From positions 62,001 through 126,000 of the forward strand of contig WIXG01000155.1 in the NCBI GenBank assembly GCA_009869945.1: a stretch of 64,000 nt of DNA, in the 5' to 3' direction. Of this stretch, positions 36,875 to 45,659 are shown in pieces; within the stretch, counting starts at the first letter, position 1; each line of letters begins with the position of its first letter. The DNA is from Mesaphorura yosii (taxonomy: Eukaryota; Arthropoda; Collembola; Poduromorpha; Tullbergiidae). A model generated the notes under the pieces. It saw only the letters and a program-made list of their open reading frames with translations, was not told the origin of the DNA and did no database searches. The translations under genes and the position numbers were made by a program.

Positions 36875-36976
36875 ACCCAGTTTCCTTTGTCACTAACTTG
36901 GGCTATCACAATTCACAAATCGCAAGGCATGACACTTGAGAAGGCAGTGCTGGACCTCGGCCCAAAAGAATTCTGT
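36875..36976 (+). pseudogene. PIF1/Helitron helicase C-terminal fragment
   Basis: The frame reads LSLTWAITIHKSQGMTLEKA followed by VLDLGPKEF, the hallmark C-terminal motif of PIF1-family helicases, including the helicase domain of Helitron transposases. The flanks are unrelated and no upstream ATPase motifs are present. Placed near the right end of the inverted-repeat block, it supports a Helitron origin. Confidence 0.8.
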
Positions 36977-37260
36977 TGGATTTTCATACGTGGGAATGTC
37001 AAGAGTGAAGTCGTGGAAAGGTGTAGCAATTGGCACACTAATCACATTTTAACGTTTGCAGACCATTGGGTGTTCACAACAGCTGAAAGTCAGGTTGGAA
37101 GAGGTCAGGTCATGCACGCCATACGTGGAAATGAGATGAAACTTTTTTTGTAAATATTTTGTAACACTTTAAACAATCAGTAAATTGTATGCACTTCGTA
37201 TTGTATTCGTCTTGTGTGCATGTATTGAAACTTATTGTGTCGAAGTGTGCTGTGTACGAT

Positions 37261-37332
37261 GCTTTCGCTCGCCCTTTTATGACACGGGAATACTTCGGTG
37301 CGAAGTGGCACCATGAAGTCCCGTGGCCCTAG
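37261..37332 (+). repeat. Right inverted repeat plus terminal hairpin and CTAG of the element
   Basis: 37261-37274 is the reverse complement of the left repeat. 37283-37325 can fold as a bulged hairpin with an inner ACTTCG-GTG-CGAAGT alternative (37292-37306). CTAG at 37329-37332 is followed by T. Confidence 0.6.
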
Positions 37333-37515
37333 TGCTTTTACTTCACCAGCATAAAATGAAGACGAAACTCAAGTTGAAGTTACCGCTTCATTGGAATATT
37401 GGAACTGGCGTTCAGAAAGAAAAAGAAACAATTTACCGGAAACAATTGTCTTGGGATAAAATGTTCATTTTTCTATTTCGGACGTCCTGGCCATGTTTTC
37501 TGCTTTATTAGTACA

Positions 37516-38810
37516 TTAGGAGGCTAAACAAGCGAAAACAACAATAAAACCATAGAAAATGATCCAACTAGCATGGATTTTCGGGGCCAGACTCGATCCG
37601 TCCTCAGCAATCGCGACAGCGATCTTGGAATCCGCTGTTCCATAATACAGGAACCATTTGCTCTTGAAGTTCACTAGACCTTCCACGAACACGACATTGT
37701 CCACCTGACCATCCAATTCGTAGTCTTTCTCAGGCGTAATGAAATACTGCTCAGTGCGATTCAGCAGAATCCAAGGCGACGTAGGGTCCAGTAGCACCTG
37801 GCCAGCTGAGTATGTCCCTTTCGGAATATTTGGGTCACCACCACCAATTGGGCTAAGATTTCGAGAGTTGTAGATCAGAAGAATGCCCGCCGGTGTCATC
37901 ATGGCTTGCGGGCCCGGTTCGACGATGTCACTGTCGAATTTTCCTTCTCGCGGTCCGAAAATTGTCGTTATCTCGCTTCCTGGTCGCCCGATTTGATCGT
38001 TGGTCAGCGGAGTCCACGTGCGGAGGTCGGTTGACCAAGCTAGGAAGATGTCTGACTCGCCCCAATACATCCAATATTTGCCGTCAATTTTCCTCGCGAT
38101 GAACTTCCCTTCGTCCGTATGTTCTGTTACAATCGCTCCAGCCTTTGACCAAAGATCCACGTAACCCGCTGCCTTGAAAACGGGGCCGTACTTTGTCCAC
38201 TGGCGGAGGTCAGGGCTTGACGCGACGCAGAGCCGGGCCGTCGTGCCATCGTACGCCGTGTACGTCATGAAGTACTCACCGCCTGACGTTTCCACTATTC
38301 GCGGGTCTTCACACCCGCCTTCCCATTCGTATTCGAACACTTCGTCGTTGTCCGGGTAGAAAATGGGTAGTGGCTCCCGAGTAAAGTGGAGCCCATCGGG
38401 GCTCGTTGCGAGTCCGATCCGGGACGTGCCGTTAAACTTGCCGTCGAAGTCTTCAGCACGGTACAGAAGGTGCACCACTCCATTTCGGACAAGCGCCGTC
38501 GGGTTAAACACGTCTTTTTCCTCCCAAAACACTGTGGCCTGTCGAATGGGGCAAAAGAAACCCGTTTCAGCCTCGGCGCCCATGATTGGATTGACCGAGT
38601 CTTGCTTGATGAACGGCCCGAGTTGCCAATCTGAAATTAGGATCACATCATACGTTTAACAAATTGGGAACCAAACAGTTCCTCAATTTTAAAGGACAGG
38701 TCTTCAATCAATTCACCTTCATTTGTCACCGCCACGCCGTTTCTTGCAGCGAAAATTGTCAACCCAAACCAAAGGGACGAAATTAGTTTGGAATTGGTCG
38801 CAAAATTCAT
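37516..38810 (-). CDS. Secreted GH130-like glycosidase/phosphorylase with C-terminal membrane-anchor signal
   Basis: Two exons, 38810-38717 and 38630-37516, give 402 residues. Exon 1 encodes a signal peptide (MNFATNSKLISSLWFGLTIF). The rest is a five-bladed propeller-type enzyme of the GH130 family as I recognise it: FNPTALVRNG, TSRIGLATS, GGCEDPRIVE, TYTAYDG, KYWMYWGES, EPGPQAMMT, ILLIYNSRN, VEGLVNF and YYGTADSKIAVA. GH130 enzymes cleave or phosphorolyse beta-mannosides; the glutamates and aspartates of the EDPR and VEPGP blocks are present. The C-terminus ends in a hydrophobic stretch (IIFYGFIVVFACLA) at the very end, which suggests a GPI-anchor signal or membrane tail. Close bacterial-style motifs, a nearly intronless body and scarcity in animals suggest horizontal transfer; one 86-bp intron splits off the eukaryotic signal peptide. 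Substrate cannot be assigned. Confidence 0.85.
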
Positions 38811-39486
38811 TTTATTGCCGGCGTTGCGCGTTCGTGTTTTTATGAAAAGGTTGGGAGTACTGGAATTGGAATGGTTCCAGTTCGACTGCCTGCCTGCGAA
38901 TTTACGATTTGCGATTGCGATTCAGTTGACGAAGCTTAAACTAACAGCATTTCGTTGATAATGATAGAAATTGAAGTACTCGTACAGCCCTACTCTGTTA
39001 CATAATTACAACGACAATCGAGAATTTCGAGACCTCACATCGCCATTCGCGATAGGCGATAAGTGCACTCGTAAAAGCGGCGAGTTGTTTCGATGATTGT
39101 GCAATGTTAATTAAATTTAATGTTTCATAACTCCAATTAATTAAGGGGTTGATAGACGGCTGGAAGAACTCAACATCGAACAACGAATTACCAGCGTATG
39201 TACAATGCAGAATGCAAGCTAATCGGCCAGTCCATCTGAATTTCATGTAAAAACCGTCGCCACATTCGCCTGAGCAGGTCGTTTTCTTGAATCCGCTTTT
39301 GCTAGACTTATCTTGACATTAGAAAAAGAAAAAGACATATATCCATTGTTATTATTGGCGTTTTTTTATGTATCGTACAAAGCAAGGGATTCACTTCTAT
39401 TATTTATGAAGGAGTGTGCTTCAATTAATAATTCAGACTGAAGGGAAGTTATAAAGTATTTATATCTGAACGTCCAAGTCCAAACA
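38811..39486. other. Intergenic gap
   Basis: About 680 bp, AT-rich, between the promoter side of the GH130-like gene and the 3' side of the NC1 gene, both on the minus strand. No coding feature seen. Confidence 0.45.
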
Positions 39487-41138
39487 TCAAGCTGAGGCTG
39501 GTCTAATGGTACCGCAATTAGCTTCTCCGCAATCTGGAACGGGTGGGGGACGTTCTCGAGTCGTTGTCGTTATCGGGGTCGTGACTGTGATAGAGACCGG
39601 TGTCGTGGGAGCTGTACTCGATTCCGTCGTGATGATTGTGCGGGATGTCGTAGGCGTTGGCGCAGTCGTGATTGCTTCGGTCGTCGTTGTCGTTGGCGGA
39701 CTGGTCGACGGGCTCGGCGTGGCTATGGTTGTGACGTTCACTGCTTTTGCAGTTGTGCTTGAAGGTTCACCCTCTGTCGGTGTTGGAGTCGGTGTTGGAG
39801 GTTCATCCTCTGTCGGTGTGTGAGTCGGTGTTGGAGTCGTGGGGCTCGAACTTGGCGGACGAGCAGGCCTGTCCGTGCTCTTGGTAGTCGGCGCTTCTGT
39901 ACTATTTGGCTTCCCGATCGACTGCGTCATGCAAACCGTGCACTTGCTGATCGTGTGGTGGTTGCCTGCAGCCGGAATCCAGTATCCATACGCTGAGCTG
40001 AATGGAGTACAGTGCCCCTGCCCTGGGCATTTAATGAATAGCTTTGCCCTGAATTTCTCCAAGCAGGATCCGGGCGACACGAGCGCCTTCTTATACGCCT
40101 CTTTTGATGTTACGGGATCAGTTTGTCCCTGTGTAAGGATAAAAACAGTATTAACCAGTAATATTTCATTTTGACAAGCAGTAGCAAGTGTGCTCTTATT
40201 GGCATACTACTTGAGCATAGCTGAATCCGTTCCAGAGACGTCGCCATCCAAACGGACACGTCGGATATGCGTCGGTGAAACTGTGCAGTGTCTTCACTTG
40301 TGCTTTCACATGGCAAGTGACGCAGCGAGAGGCGTATGGCGAGAAATCGTACAGTGTGAGTGCGTCAGAGCGTGTACTTCCGTATCCATACCCGCCATGC
40401 ACAGTCGGCTCAACATTAGAGTTTAGCCAGTACGCAGTGTAATTCTGCCTCAGATAAGGAATCAGCGTGGTAATGTTACGGTAGCAGCTTCTGTAACTTC
40501 CTACAGCAAAACCATCTTGCATGATAAATTGTTAATCAGTAACGTCCAACACAAACGCCCCTGTTACCTAAATCCTCTCCAGGTCCATCCTGCTTGTCAC
40601 CGTACGCGATCTGCGAAAACGAGTATCCACTCCATTTCAGCTCTGTCCCAATTGGACAGTCGGTCTCTTCGGTGGTTAAGGAATGACGTGCAAAAATGGT
40701 GAACGGTCGCATCGGCGGCGGGGGGGTGGTTGTTACGGGTTTGGGAGGCACTTCTGAAACATCCAATAGGTCAATTGTTCATTAACGCCAGCGCAGTGCA
40801 GTGCCGGGTAAAAAGTCAATTTCGTACAGGAACAGGCAAAGTAACTTACGCGGGTAGGCACCAGAGTAGCAACAGTACAAGTACGCGGGGTATTGATACG
40901 TATTGTATTGATACGGCGAGCTGATGGCAGGATAGTCACCGCCATATTCATAACCACCGGATTGGTACCCGCCACCTCCGCCTCCGAGGTCGATTGGGGC
41001 GTAGGAATACGGGTACCAGTAAGACAGACCAGCTTGTGCCTGTGGTACGAGTTGGGCGTTGAATGCTGAAATCCAGCAAAAATTGAGGGCCAGAACAAAA
41101 ACCAGCACCAGCGACTGAAAGCTGACGAAGATCATCAT
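39487..41138 (-). CDS. Secreted collagen IV NC1-domain protein without collagen repeats, mucin-like C-terminus
   Basis: Four exons, 41138-40850, 40753-40568, 40515-40211 and 40128-39487, keep phase and give 473 residues. An N-terminal hydrophobic segment (MMIFVSFQSLVLVFVLALNF) is a signal peptide. A Tyr/Gly-rich stretch follows, then a tandem C4 (NC1) domain of the type IV collagen kind. Half one has FTIFARHSLTTEETDCPIGT, WSGYSFSQ and YWLNSN...SRCVTC; half two has CPFGWRRLWNGFSYAQ, SPGSCLEKFRA, GYWIPA and SKCTVC. There is no Gly-X-Y triple helix. The last about 150 residues are Thr/Pro/Ser-rich like an O-glycosylated mucin, ending in a short Cys-containing tail (DCGEANCGT). In collagen IV the NC1 domain drives trimer and network assembly in basement membrane. 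Here it may act as a free NC1-type matrix protein. Nearby P4HA is a collagen-modifying enzyme but is separately transcribed. Confidence 0.85.
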
Positions 41139-41733
41139 CTTGAATTCATGCAGCTGCAGTAGTGAACCAGGACCAGAATGCGAATGCGAGCGTGGTCAGC
41201 GAGCAGGAGTCAAAATCTGAAGAGAGACTCAGCCAAAAAATCAGTCTTCACAGGAAGAGTGATTGGTCCATCGTTCTACCTTCGAGAAGACCGTCTCGAG
41301 TACACAGAAGCAAGCACACAAGATATAGCATAGTTTTGTGAATTGTGATTAGTCTCCTTTCAAGGAAAGTGTTGAGAGTCCCACTCCGTAGAAATCTCCT
41401 TACGTAATAACTCAATTTCCGTTAAAGTTAACGGATTTGCGTCAGTTGTCGTTCTATGAGCAAGTGGCCAAAATGAATCTGTGTTGCGTCCACGTCCACG
41501 ATAGACAAGAAAGTGAAGCAACAGACAGGAAGCGAGTACAGGTCAATGCCAACTCCGCCACCAAACCGACAAATGACAAAGTAGCCAGCGAGCCCGAGCC
41601 CACGATACAGCGAGTGAAGAAAATTCGCGAACGCGTACGCCGGATTTTATTTGCAGAGGTTTATTTAAGCCAAAAGTGCATGCGTGCTGTGATTTCCTTT
41701 GAAATAATGCAATACATCATGCATGCATACGAT
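41139..41733. other. Intergenic gap
   Basis: Holds the promoter side of the NC1 gene and the 3' side of the first channel gene, both on the minus strand. A plus-strand open frame at 41437-41769 has no domain and overlaps the channel exon; it is not called. Confidence 0.45.
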
Positions 41734-43146
41734 TCATGTTCTTTTGTTGACACTTTTGAGTATGTTTAGCTGCTCGAATGATATGTTTGTGAAATCCGCG
41801 AGGAGGTAGCCGGTCCAATACGTAATGTTGAACAGACCAAAAATGAGCGGAAAAACTACACGTGAAGCGCGATCGAGGCGCTTTGCCTTCATGAACGCAG
41901 CTTGCTTTGCCTCCAAGTCGTCTTCGAGATGCACGTTGTACTTTTCGTTCTTTCGGCGCCACTGAAAGTGTGCAATGTAATTGACGTAGGCGAACTGGAG
42001 AATAGCACCAAAAATCATCGCCTGGCACGTGGCCGTCCACACATCGAGCGCCTTGATGTAGGACGCAGGCGGGGCGGAGAGGTTGATGCCGTACGTTTGG
42101 GTGACGATCGTCAAAATGGTCGTGACGCCCAAAGAAACCTGAAAGTAATCAAAATCGCTTGAATGAGCCGAAAGTGGATAATTTAGTAATGTACGGCTTT
42201 ATTGACTTCTTACCCGGGCTTCGACGGCCGTCGGCTCCAGAAAAAAGCTGACCCACGACACAATGACCAACATTGAGCACGGGATATAAATCTGAATCAT
42301 GTAGAACCCAAACTCCCGAGCAAATGTGAGATGCAGGAGAAGGCACCCAAAAGTGCCCGTCGTCGTGATGCTCTCGCACAGGACCGTCTCGTGTTTCTTG
42401 AGGCTGAACCGAGCCATGTTGAACTCCCTCGCCATCTGTACGGGATCTTTCCTCCGCCAGCGTAGGACAATGTCGTCTAGCGTCCAACCGTAGCTCGCCA
42501 TGCGCATGGGGCAGAGTTGCTCGTCGAGCGGGTACGATTTGAGGTTCATCGGGCACGAGAGTAGGAGCGAAATGCGGAAACTCTGGGCGACTCGCCCGTC
42601 CGGGTAAATCCTCGTGAAAACGTTCGGGACCATGAGTTTGTGGAGCGTGCCCTGCTTCTCGTTGCTGAAGAAGAGGTCCGGAGCCCAAATGCTCTCGTAC
42701 GCCTCGACCATCTGCAGGAAGTTGATATTCCTGTACCATTGCGAATACTTTAGGCGCGGGTCGACCCATTCTTGCCGAAAGGAGAGCTGCACTTTGTACT
42801 CCATCCGCACGTCGTCAATGTTCTCGATGCTCCGCACGAAGAGGTTCACCTCGACTTCGACGGGGCCCGACCCGTTCAGGCCGATGGGGCGGATGTTCCT
42901 GTCGTAATTGTGCAGGATTTGCTGGAAGATGCGGGATTTGGTCTCATTTGCGTTGATGTCGCGAAAGTGCTCGTCAGAAGGCGACGGCCCTCCGTCTCCG
43001 TCGCTGTTGTGGGCCACCTCCGTTTCTGTTGCGTTCAGGTTCAAGTCAGGATAGTCTTCGGGGCTTGGCCGGAAAGCGGAGGCGGCAGAGGTCGCGGCCA
43101 CCACCAGAATGAAGAGGAATCCCAACGGCGCCCGTGCCATTTCCAT
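41734..43146 (-). CDS. GluCl-like Cys-loop ligand-gated ion channel subunit (copy 1)
   Basis: Exons 43146-42214 and 42138-41734 give 445 residues. There is a signal peptide (MEMARAPLGFLFILVVAATS), then an extracellular domain with INANETKSRIFQQIL, NLFVRSIENIDDVRMEYKVQ, DLFFSNEKQG and the Cys-loop CPMNLKSYPLDEQLC. A second cysteine pair (LCESITTTGTFGC) is typical of glutamate- and glycine-type anion channels. Four membrane segments follow: M1 (FYMIQIYIPCSMLVIVSWVSF), M2 (VSLGVTTILTIVTQTYG), M3, a short intracellular loop and M4. Overall closest to invertebrate glutamate-gated chloride channels. The selectivity filter before M2 reads VEAR where GluCl, GlyR and GABA receptors have P-A-R, a Pro-to-Glu change at -2'. 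The ligand is unknown. The single intron lies between VEAR and VSLG, the same position as in copy 2. Confidence 0.92.
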
Positions 43147-44009
43147 TTTTTTCTGCACTGGAGCACTGCTGGCCTAAGTCTCGAACTCGAACTGGAGTCA
43201 ACAATGTTTTACGACTGACTTGGAATGGAATTTGGGGCGTTTGCGTTTGTATTTGCATTTGTCGCCCTTCAAATCTCAAATGCTAGGAGCTTCGCTTCGC
43301 TTGCATCGCATGGCAAAAGGTCGTGACATTAACCTGGACGTCAATTAATTAGGGCACGGCGCAGCGAGGCGAAAAGCGCAATTCGCAGTTCGCAGTTTTC
43401 GCCCGAATTTCATTGCAATTAAAGCCCGCAGTCGCGAAAATGTCGCACGTCAGTCAACAACAACGTATCAAGGCAAGTTTGACATTTTGCATACGAATGT
43501 CGTTAATTCATGTCAAACTTCAAATTACTTTCAACGTACGTTCGCTGGCTGAACTGAACACGCACGCACTGGAACTTGAATTATTCCGGGCGAGTATGCA
43601 TTATGCAAATTCTTCGGGTCTCGTTAGGCTCGTGAGCATTTGCGAGGCACACCCAAGAACAAGGACCAAACACGACGACATGACACGCAAACCTCGCATT
43701 ACGCCAAATGAGCTACGAACAGTAAGACAGCAGAAATATGGGTTTTCGGGTTAATTAAGCAATACCAGTACTAATGTGCTTACAATGTCATAGGCCATAA
43801 ACCAATAGCCTGTGCTCGTTGAGCCTAGAATTCAGCAGAGTTTCGATTCGCGATGTTTTGCAGCAAATTCTCTTGAAATTAGACATTCGCCGTCACCGGC
43901 CGACTCTGCTCGGTTTAATTACACTTAATTTTGGTGCGGTCGCTGTGAAATCGAATTCGAGTTTCAGGGCCTTTTCTAGCTTGCTATTCGCCTGAAGGCC
44001 GGTCAACAA
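43147..44009. promoter_or_regulatory. Divergent promoter region of the two channel genes
   Basis: About 860 bp separate the start codons of head-to-head paralogues, so both promoters lie here and may be shared. An open frame at 43413-43754 shows no domain. No specific element is clear. Confidence 0.45.
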
Positions 44010-45455
44010 ATGTGGAAGCATACCCGGCCTGGTGTTTGGGCCTGTCTGGCCATTTTGTCGGTGGTGAGCCTTGCCCCTGGCGGGATCGAAGGGCTCAAGC
44101 TGAAGGAGCCGCGTGATATCGAAGGCCAAGAAGACGGCTTTGGTGAAAGTGAACCTGAAGACGCCGACTACGGAATAGGCGGGCAGGAGACGGCCTCCAC
44201 CAGACAAGGCTCACATTTCCAAGACATCAACGCTAACGAGACCAAATCCCTCATTTTCAATAAAATCCTGGAAAAGTACGACAAGAACATCCGGCCGTCT
44301 GGCATCAACGGTTCCGGCCCCGTCGAGATCTCCATCAACCTCTTTGTGCGGAGCATCGAGAACATTGACGACGTGCGGATGGAGTACAAAGTGATGCTCA
44401 GCTTCAGGCAAGAATGGATCGACCCTCGGCTCAGATACTCAAAACTGGCCGACAACATCAATTTCTTGCAGCTTATCGTCGCGGCCAAAATCTGGTCCCC
44501 TGACCTCTTCTTCAGCAACGAGAAGCAGGGCGAGCTGCACAAACTCATGGTGCCCAATCTCTTCACGAGGATTTACCCCGACGGGAGGGTCACTCAGAGC
44601 TACCGAATTTCACTCCTGCTCTCGTGCCCCATGAACCTCAAATCGTACCCGCTCGACGAGCAACTCTGCCCGCTCCGCATCGCCAGCTACGGATGGACGA
44701 CGTCGGACATTCTGCTCAGGTGGAGGAACCGCGACCCGGTGCAGATGGCTCGAGAGTTTCACATGGCACGGTTCAGGCTCAAATCTCACCACACTATTTT
44801 GTGCGAGAGCGCGACGACGGCGGGAGTGTTTGGATGCCTTCAGCTGCAGCTGACTTTCGCTCGAGAGTTTGGATTCTACCTGATTCAGATTTATGTCCCT
44901 TGTTGCATGCTGGTCATTGTGTCATGGGTCAGTTTCTGGTTGGAGCCGAGTGCTGTTGAGGCACGGGTAAGTTTTAACCTATCAAATCAATTACGCGATA
45001 CTTAGAATTAATTCATATAATTCCACGTGGTTGGCTGGCTTGGCTTTCAGGTTTCTTTGGGGGTCACGACGATCCTCACGATCGTCACCCAAACGTACGG
45101 AATCAATCAAAGCGTGCCTCCAGCGTCTTACATTAAGGCGCTGGACGTGTGGACAGCAACGTGCCAGGCGATGGTGTTTGCCGCGATTCTACAGTTCTCG
45201 TACGTCAACTACACGGCCCACTTCAAGTGGAAGGCGCAGGCTCAGGGTCTGTACCCGAACGTGCTCGTCAACCCGGAGGACAACCTCGCCCTCAAGAAAC
45301 TCGCATACGTGAAGGCGAAACGGGTCGACAAACTCTCCCGAATCATCTTCCCTGTCGTCTTCTTATTTTTTAATATCACGTACTGGGCAGGTTATCTGCT
45401 GGCGGACTTTACGAACATTTCCTTCGAGAGAATCAACATTCTGAAGTTTGACTGA
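44010..45455 (+). CDS. GluCl-like Cys-loop ligand-gated ion channel subunit (copy 2)
   Basis: Exons 44010-44966 and 45051-45455 give 453 residues. It starts MWKHTRPGVWACLAILSVVS (signal peptide), then an acidic linker, then the same receptor blocks as copy 1: INANETKSLIFNKILEKYDK, NLFVRSIENIDDVRMEYKV, DLFFSNEKQG, the Cys-loop CPMNLKSYPLDEQLC and the second pair LCESATTAGVFGC. M1 to M4 are intact and the M3-M4 loop is short. The pore entry again reads VEAR and not VPAR. Intron position and phase equal copy 1 (84 bp here, 75 bp there), so the pair arose by inverted duplication of one intron-bearing gene. They could form homo- or heteromeric pentamers in neurons or muscle. Poly(A) signal at about 45623. 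Confidence 0.92.
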
Positions 45456-45659
45456 TCTGGAACTGCATTGCATTGCTAATTTCTTTATTTATTCCCTTCA
45501 CTTCACTCGGGTTCTGCTAATTGCAGTGCTACTTTATCAAGTTTTAATTCGGTCAAGGTCAAGTATTATCAAGTCGAATCTTAATCTAAGTGCTTTACGT
45601 TATTACGTTCGTTCATTGACTAATAAATTCGATTAACGCTTAAGTCAGGGGTCCATTGG

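Larger units (their letters stand above)
34648..37332 (+). mobile_element. Helitron-like (Helentron-type) element carrying gene fragments
   Basis: Bounds are inferred. A perfect 14-bp inverted repeat, GGGCGAGCGAAAGC at 34648-34661 and its reverse complement at 37261-37274, brackets the block. Past the right copy, a hairpin at 37283-37325 (stem CACGGGA plus CTTC with a 3-nt bulge) is followed 3 nt later by CTAG and then T. This matches the hairpin plus CTRR-T end of Helitrons, and subterminal inverted repeats are known in the Helentron group. Inside lie a 7TM receptor pseudogene, a tyrosine-kinase fragment and a PIF1-type helicase fragment, all on the plus strand. The mixture of unrelated coding scraps next to helicase sequence is what Helitron gene capture produces. 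No intact Rep/helicase exists, so it is non-autonomous or dead. The 5' terminus is not resolved and may lie slightly left of 34648. Confidence 0.6.

Noticed and set aside
41437-41769. Plus-strand 110-codon open frame
   Set aside because: Overlaps the last channel exon on the opposite strand; composition unremarkable and no homology recognised.
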